Assembly (NCBI GenBank): GCA_028023455.1
Contig: JAQFVV010000032.1
Location: forward strand, 3,474,001-3,538,000
DNA from: Epiperipatus broadwayi
Lineage: Eukaryota > Onychophora > Udeonychophora > Euonychophora > Peripatidae
Length of the DNA stretch: 64,000 nucleotides
Direction of reading: 5' to 3'
This document shows positions 60,340 through 64,000 of the stretch, piece after piece. A program made the position numbers and the translations under genes. The notes under the pieces are model-generated. The model was not told the DNA's origin. It did no database searches and was given only the letters and a program-made list of their open reading frames with translations. Numbering within the stretch: position 1 is the stretch's first letter; the number at the start of each line of letters is the position of its first letter.

Positions 60340-62090
60340 TTTACAAATTAAAAAATCTTGTATTCACTGTATTATGGATAAAGAGACTAGACTCCATGTA
60401 GTTAGTTGCAAATATATCCGCAAGTGAAAGGATCTGTTCTCTTGTCTTAATTTTTGATAATTTGTTTACGAAAATAGATTTTAGCTAACTTTCCTGATGT
60501 AGAATTAAAAACAAAATAACAGCTCATAAATCAAAGAGTGAAAATGAAATAGGTAATAACTCTAATCTGAAAGAAAAGCCCCTGTTTTATATTTTCAATA
60601 ATGAGATTAATTGTATGTATTTGAGAGCAAAATGATTGTGGAGATTGCTTGTGATAGGTTTGTAGAGTAAAACATGTATAGCAGAAATGTTTTACTGCTT
60701 CCTCATCTTTCCCACACAATTCACATATTGCACCAATATTTAATTATGTCATTTTATTGATTATGAATGCATTTGTTTGCAAAGCTTTGAGATTAATTTT
60801 ATTAAAAAGCCTAACCATTTAGGTTCCAAAAACTAATATTTATATTTTAGTATAATGACTCTGCTATAGCAAGTAGTGATTGAGATCCTGGTTGATTTAT
60901 GTTAATAATCTTACAAACTGCCTAATAAGAGATCTTATTGGTAAAAAGATTAATTAATGGCTTTGTATATATGAAAATGTTATCAAAAAGCTTTCTAATA
61001 AATTTATTTTCTATAGATGATGGAATATCTGTGAGTGTATAGGGAAATAGGACTCAATGTTGGGGAAGAACTTGTAAGTTCATTAAAATGCAATGTAGAG
61101 ATAGACCATCATTTTTTAAATGTTTTAGCATGTTTTTAATACTAACAGAAACTATTTGCCCCCGAATTAGCTTTATGCACATTGAATTAATTTTATTTAT
61201 GAATACTTAGCATATTTAATGACTGGAGCATAGTAGTTTATCTTAAAGAAAATAGCCTATTAAGTAAAGATACCTTTGCATGTAAAGAAAGGTAAGTTTT
61301 CAAATGAAAATTAATGAGTTTTTCAACTGAATCTAAAATTTGATTTTGAATTATTAATCTCATGCCATTATACTCTTTATTAAAAGGGAAACCTAGAAAA
61401 GTCCTAGGTGAAGCTTTATAATTTGATTGTTTTTTCCCCTGTAAAAATGCACCATGTAAATGATTTTTTATAATTATTGATAATTAATGAGAATTAATAG
61501 AGAACTCTTCAAGAATTAAAAAAGGAAATGGTAAAAACCTCTTACATAAAAGGAAAGCAACTATATCATCCATATAGGTAATATGCTTATTGGTTGTATT
61601 GATGAGAGGACAGATATTTCAGATAATTTAGCTTCTATTTCTAATACAAGAGCATTAATATAATTAATAAAAAGCAAAGAACTTAAGATTGAACCCCATG
61701 GAATACAATTATGTGGAGGAAAAACCTGGTATAGTTATCCCTTAGAATAATCTGCACTTTTCTATGAAGTAACAAGTAGACAAAATATTAAGGAATGGAG
61801 CTTTAATATTTTGTAAAGAAAGACTATTTAAAATTTTTTCAATGGGAACAGAGTTAAATGCTGCTTTAATATCTAATTGGACAGCAATAGGAGCTGCTTT
61901 TCTGCCTTGACAAATTTCATTTAATATCATTTAAAATAGTAACAGCAGCAGAAGTTAAACAGTATTTTTGGCATATTTATATTCAGATTTTCAAAGAAGT
62001 GTAAGAGGCTGGATTTTATCTTTTTAAGTGATTCCATTATTTTAATACCAAATAGAGACAGTGAGATCAGTCTCAGAGTTTTCTGTGATG
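60340..62090 (-). pseudogene. Decayed LINE with RT motifs
   Basis: On the minus strand, in several frames: LDIKAAFNSVPIEKIL (RT motif A, about 61860), IPWGSILSSLLFINYIN (motif B, about 61700), ITYMDDIVAFLLCKR (motif C, about 61590-61545), an LSLHAKVSLLNRL segment (about 61250), and finally CGKDEEAVKHFCYTCF (near 60715), a Cys/His motif like that of the LINE at 31083-32500. The LSL-x2-K-x2-L-x-N motif is shared by the two elements, so they are probably one lineage. Motif C reads YMDD rather than the FADD usual in LINEs. Many stops and frame changes; boundaries approximate. Confidence 0.75.
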
Positions 62091-63081
62091 ACGAAAGTAT
62101 ATATTTTTAAGGATCTAGGTGATCAATATAGTAAATATGTTTTGAAATATATGTTAACATGTTATAGTAAAATTAGATTAGTGTACTAAAATAAATTTAG
62201 TAATAGCATGAACTGGGTGTATCCTTTCTGGGGTGGATTTAATTTTTTTTGCAATATCTCAAGTTTAGAACTACTTTTATTATTATTACTACTTCTACTA
62301 GTTAAATGATAAGGTATGTGTATTGTAAATAATTTAAAATAAATAAAAATATTTTTCATAGACACTTTAAAAAAATAAAGATATAGACATGACTTTAATA
62401 TTTCGGAAAGAAATTATGATATTATGTTTTAAAATTAAGTAAAAACTGTACAGTAAATGATATTTAACACATATATTTAGTAATTTTGATTGAATATTAT
62501 ACAAATTCTTTTTTTCCTCAAAACAACTTACAATTGCAGTAACTACTAAAGCAAAATATTATTAATAAGAATTTTAATCTATAAAAGTGAGTGAATCTAC
62601 AGCTTTTAAATTAATGTACACATTAAAAGATATAATATTAATATATTTGGTTGTTATATTGAACTGAATAAAGTACATTTTTTAACTTTTGTAATTATTA
62701 AATTCTAAATACGTCATTAATTAATATATTGATTATTTTGCAAGGATATTGGATGAAAATTAAAATGCTGGGCATTAAATGCCTTTAATTTTATAATCAA
62801 AATACTATATGATATTGTATAATGTATTGCGTATAATGAATAAGCTCGCTACTATATATTTTTAGCATTTTTGTCACCATTTTCCTTTCAGATGACATAA
62901 AGATGGCCACAAAAAAAAATTCAAAATTTGATATTTTGCTATTGTAATAGGGAATACAAATTGATGGTGATTACTATGAGAAATCCTTGCATAAAGGTCC
63001 AATTCTAAATGGGGTATAGATATAATTGTTTTTAAAAGTTTTTTTAAAAAAATTACTAACAATTACAATTTTAAAAGATCA
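62091..63081. other. AT-rich DNA, nothing recognised
   Basis: No gene, exon or repeat family recognised. Confidence 0.5.
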
Positions 63082-63091
63082 ATAAATTATC

Positions 63092-63200
63092 TTTTTTTTT
63101 TCTCATATGTCAAGCTGTCGGCCGGGTGTGAACCCGGGACAACTGCTTTACAACAGCTTGGAAAGCAGCTGCACTAACCTCTCGGCCATCAATGCTTAAC
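63092..63200 (-). mobile_element. tRNA-derived SINE, second copy
   Basis: On the minus strand the A box is TGGCCGAGAGG (63178-63188) and the B box region is GGGTTCACACCCGG (63122-63135), followed by GACATATGAG and a poly-A tail (63092 onward). Target duplications ATAAATTATC lie at 63082-63091 and 63201-63210. It aligns end to end with the SINE at 12271-12380, including the head GCATTGATGG and the tail GACA-ATGA. It is the better preserved of the two in the B box palindrome (CCGGGT/ACCCGG). Confidence 0.9.
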
Positions 63201-63210
63201 ATAAATTATC

Positions 63211-63392
63211 ATTTTTTGAAGTTTATTTCAATATAAAATGCAAAATTAATCATCTTGCAATAATTCATTAACATATTCATCACAATATTTTGAAAGAATT
63301 GCTTTTAGTTTTTAAAGTTTTACTTATTTGTTTATTAATATATATATTAAAATATGGGTAAAGACGGGATTCTATTTTTATTGTTAAAAAAA
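63211..63392. other. AT-rich DNA, nothing recognised
   Basis: Short spacer with a TA run near 63340; no feature. Confidence 0.5.
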
Positions 63393-63475
63393 GGTTGCCT
63401 TGACAACAGATTGAGATTGTTGATTGTTATTGATATTGGTATTGTTTAGGTGTGGAATGCTTTCGTATATTTATA
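63393..63475 (+). repeat. Dispersed repeat R3, copy 3
   Basis: Best preserved R3 copy: GTTGCCTTGACAACAGATTG, GATTGTTATTGATATTGGTA, TTGTTTAGGTGTGGAATGC. It joins the two halves seen separately in the copies at 6547 and 39400. Confidence 0.75.
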
Positions 63476-63919
63476 TATTAATACTTTATCAGAATTTGAG
63501 TAAACATTTTACAGAAAAATCACTTATTGCAATTAAAAATTAAAAATATATATTTTAAAATTAAAATTACAGATATATTAAACAATGTATGAAGAAAAAA
63601 TGTTGCGAAATGAAATACTTTTTTTTATTATTTTGACTATTTGTTTCAAAATCTTATTGTTAAATTATTAAATCTAAATACAATTTATTTAAAACAAAAC
63701 TAGTTTGAGATCTTTAATACCAACTAATTGTTTATTTATAATAACTTTTAAAAGATCTGCATAGTTATTTATATTTTTATTAGTCATTCATTAGATTAGA
63801 GATTATCCAATAATGAATAATATTTCTGTAGTTTAATTTTCACTACACCAGTCTCACAAAGTTCTTTCACTTTTAACACCTTGTGGAGGGATGTAATTAT
63901 AAACAAATGATCAAAGGCA
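63476..63919. other. AT-rich DNA, nothing recognised
   Basis: No recognised feature. Confidence 0.5.
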
Positions 63920-64000
63920 TGTAAAAAAGATTTGTGATTCCCAAATGCACATTTCATCCTGAACCAGCACTCATCAGTTGGCCCAGACTACAATCCCTTA
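63920..64000 (-). repeat. R2 repeat, diverged copy cut by window end
   Basis: ATTTCATCCTGAACCAGCAC, TCATCAGTTGGCCCAGACTA match the ribozyme section of R2 (ATTTCATGC-AAACCAGCAA, TCATCAGTTGGTCCAGATTA). The repeat should continue to the right of 64000. Confidence 0.75.
63934..63988 (-). ncRNA. Diverged hammerhead with compensated helix III (R2)
   Basis: Minus strand: GGGCCAA, CTGATGA, G-TGCT-GGTTC-AGGA-T, GAAA, then helix III A-T-G-TG-C-A-T, where the A-T pair of the other R2 copies is replaced by G-C. The core is intact. Helix II has one mismatch and helix I one. The pair beside the core is G-U here rather than U-U. Confidence 0.6.

Overview
The window is AT-rich animal (metazoan) nuclear DNA. 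The evidence is one host gene made of small exons separated by introns of 7.7, 11.6 and 21.2 kb, plus retroelements (RTE-type LINEs, Penelope-like elements, a tRNA-derived SINE) typical of invertebrate genomes. I cannot name the phylum or species from sequence alone. There are no bacterial-style operons, rRNA genes or CRISPR arrays.

Host gene: four plus-strand exons (3810-4025, 11734-11913, 23479-23628, 44830-45083) encode the C-terminal part of an astacin metalloprotease domain, one complete sushi/CCP domain, and the first two parts of a MAM domain. Every junction has AG/GT borders and matching phases, so they fit one secreted or membrane-anchored astacin-sushi-MAM protein. The zinc-binding exon lies upstream of the window. 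The end of the MAM domain was not found and is presumably downstream.

Mobile and repeat DNA fills most of the rest. From left to right: an internally deleted hAT transposon with TIRs and target duplications (1911-3541); a 5' RTE endonuclease fragment (about 5405-6110); R1 repeats (7872-8207, 9737-9990, 24485-25445, 58466-59880); a tRNA-derived SINE (12271-12380, with a sister copy at 63092-63200); an RTE reverse transcriptase fragment (22605-23370); R2 repeats (26486-26800, 37994-38945, 42477-43176, 63920-64000); two decayed LINEs of another lineage (31083-32500 and 60340-62090, minus); a Penelope family with inverted and tandem partial copies and a nested RTE (46050-51560); a probable solo LTR (51590-53802); and a second Penelope family forming a 2.2 kb palindrome (54640-56870).

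The most interesting result is that the two unrelated noncoding repeats R1 and R2 (monomers about 450-470 bp, tandem and inverted) each carry a sequence that folds as a type I hammerhead ribozyme. Both show the CUGAUGA and GAAA core boxes, a very short helix III and a two-part helix I. The best copies are 59261-59310 (R1) and 42976-43034 (R2). They look like animal retrozymes, non-autonomous elements that pass through circular RNA. The second Penelope family has a degenerate hammerhead-like module in its tail, suggesting a link between ribozyme repeats and Penelope retrotransposition.
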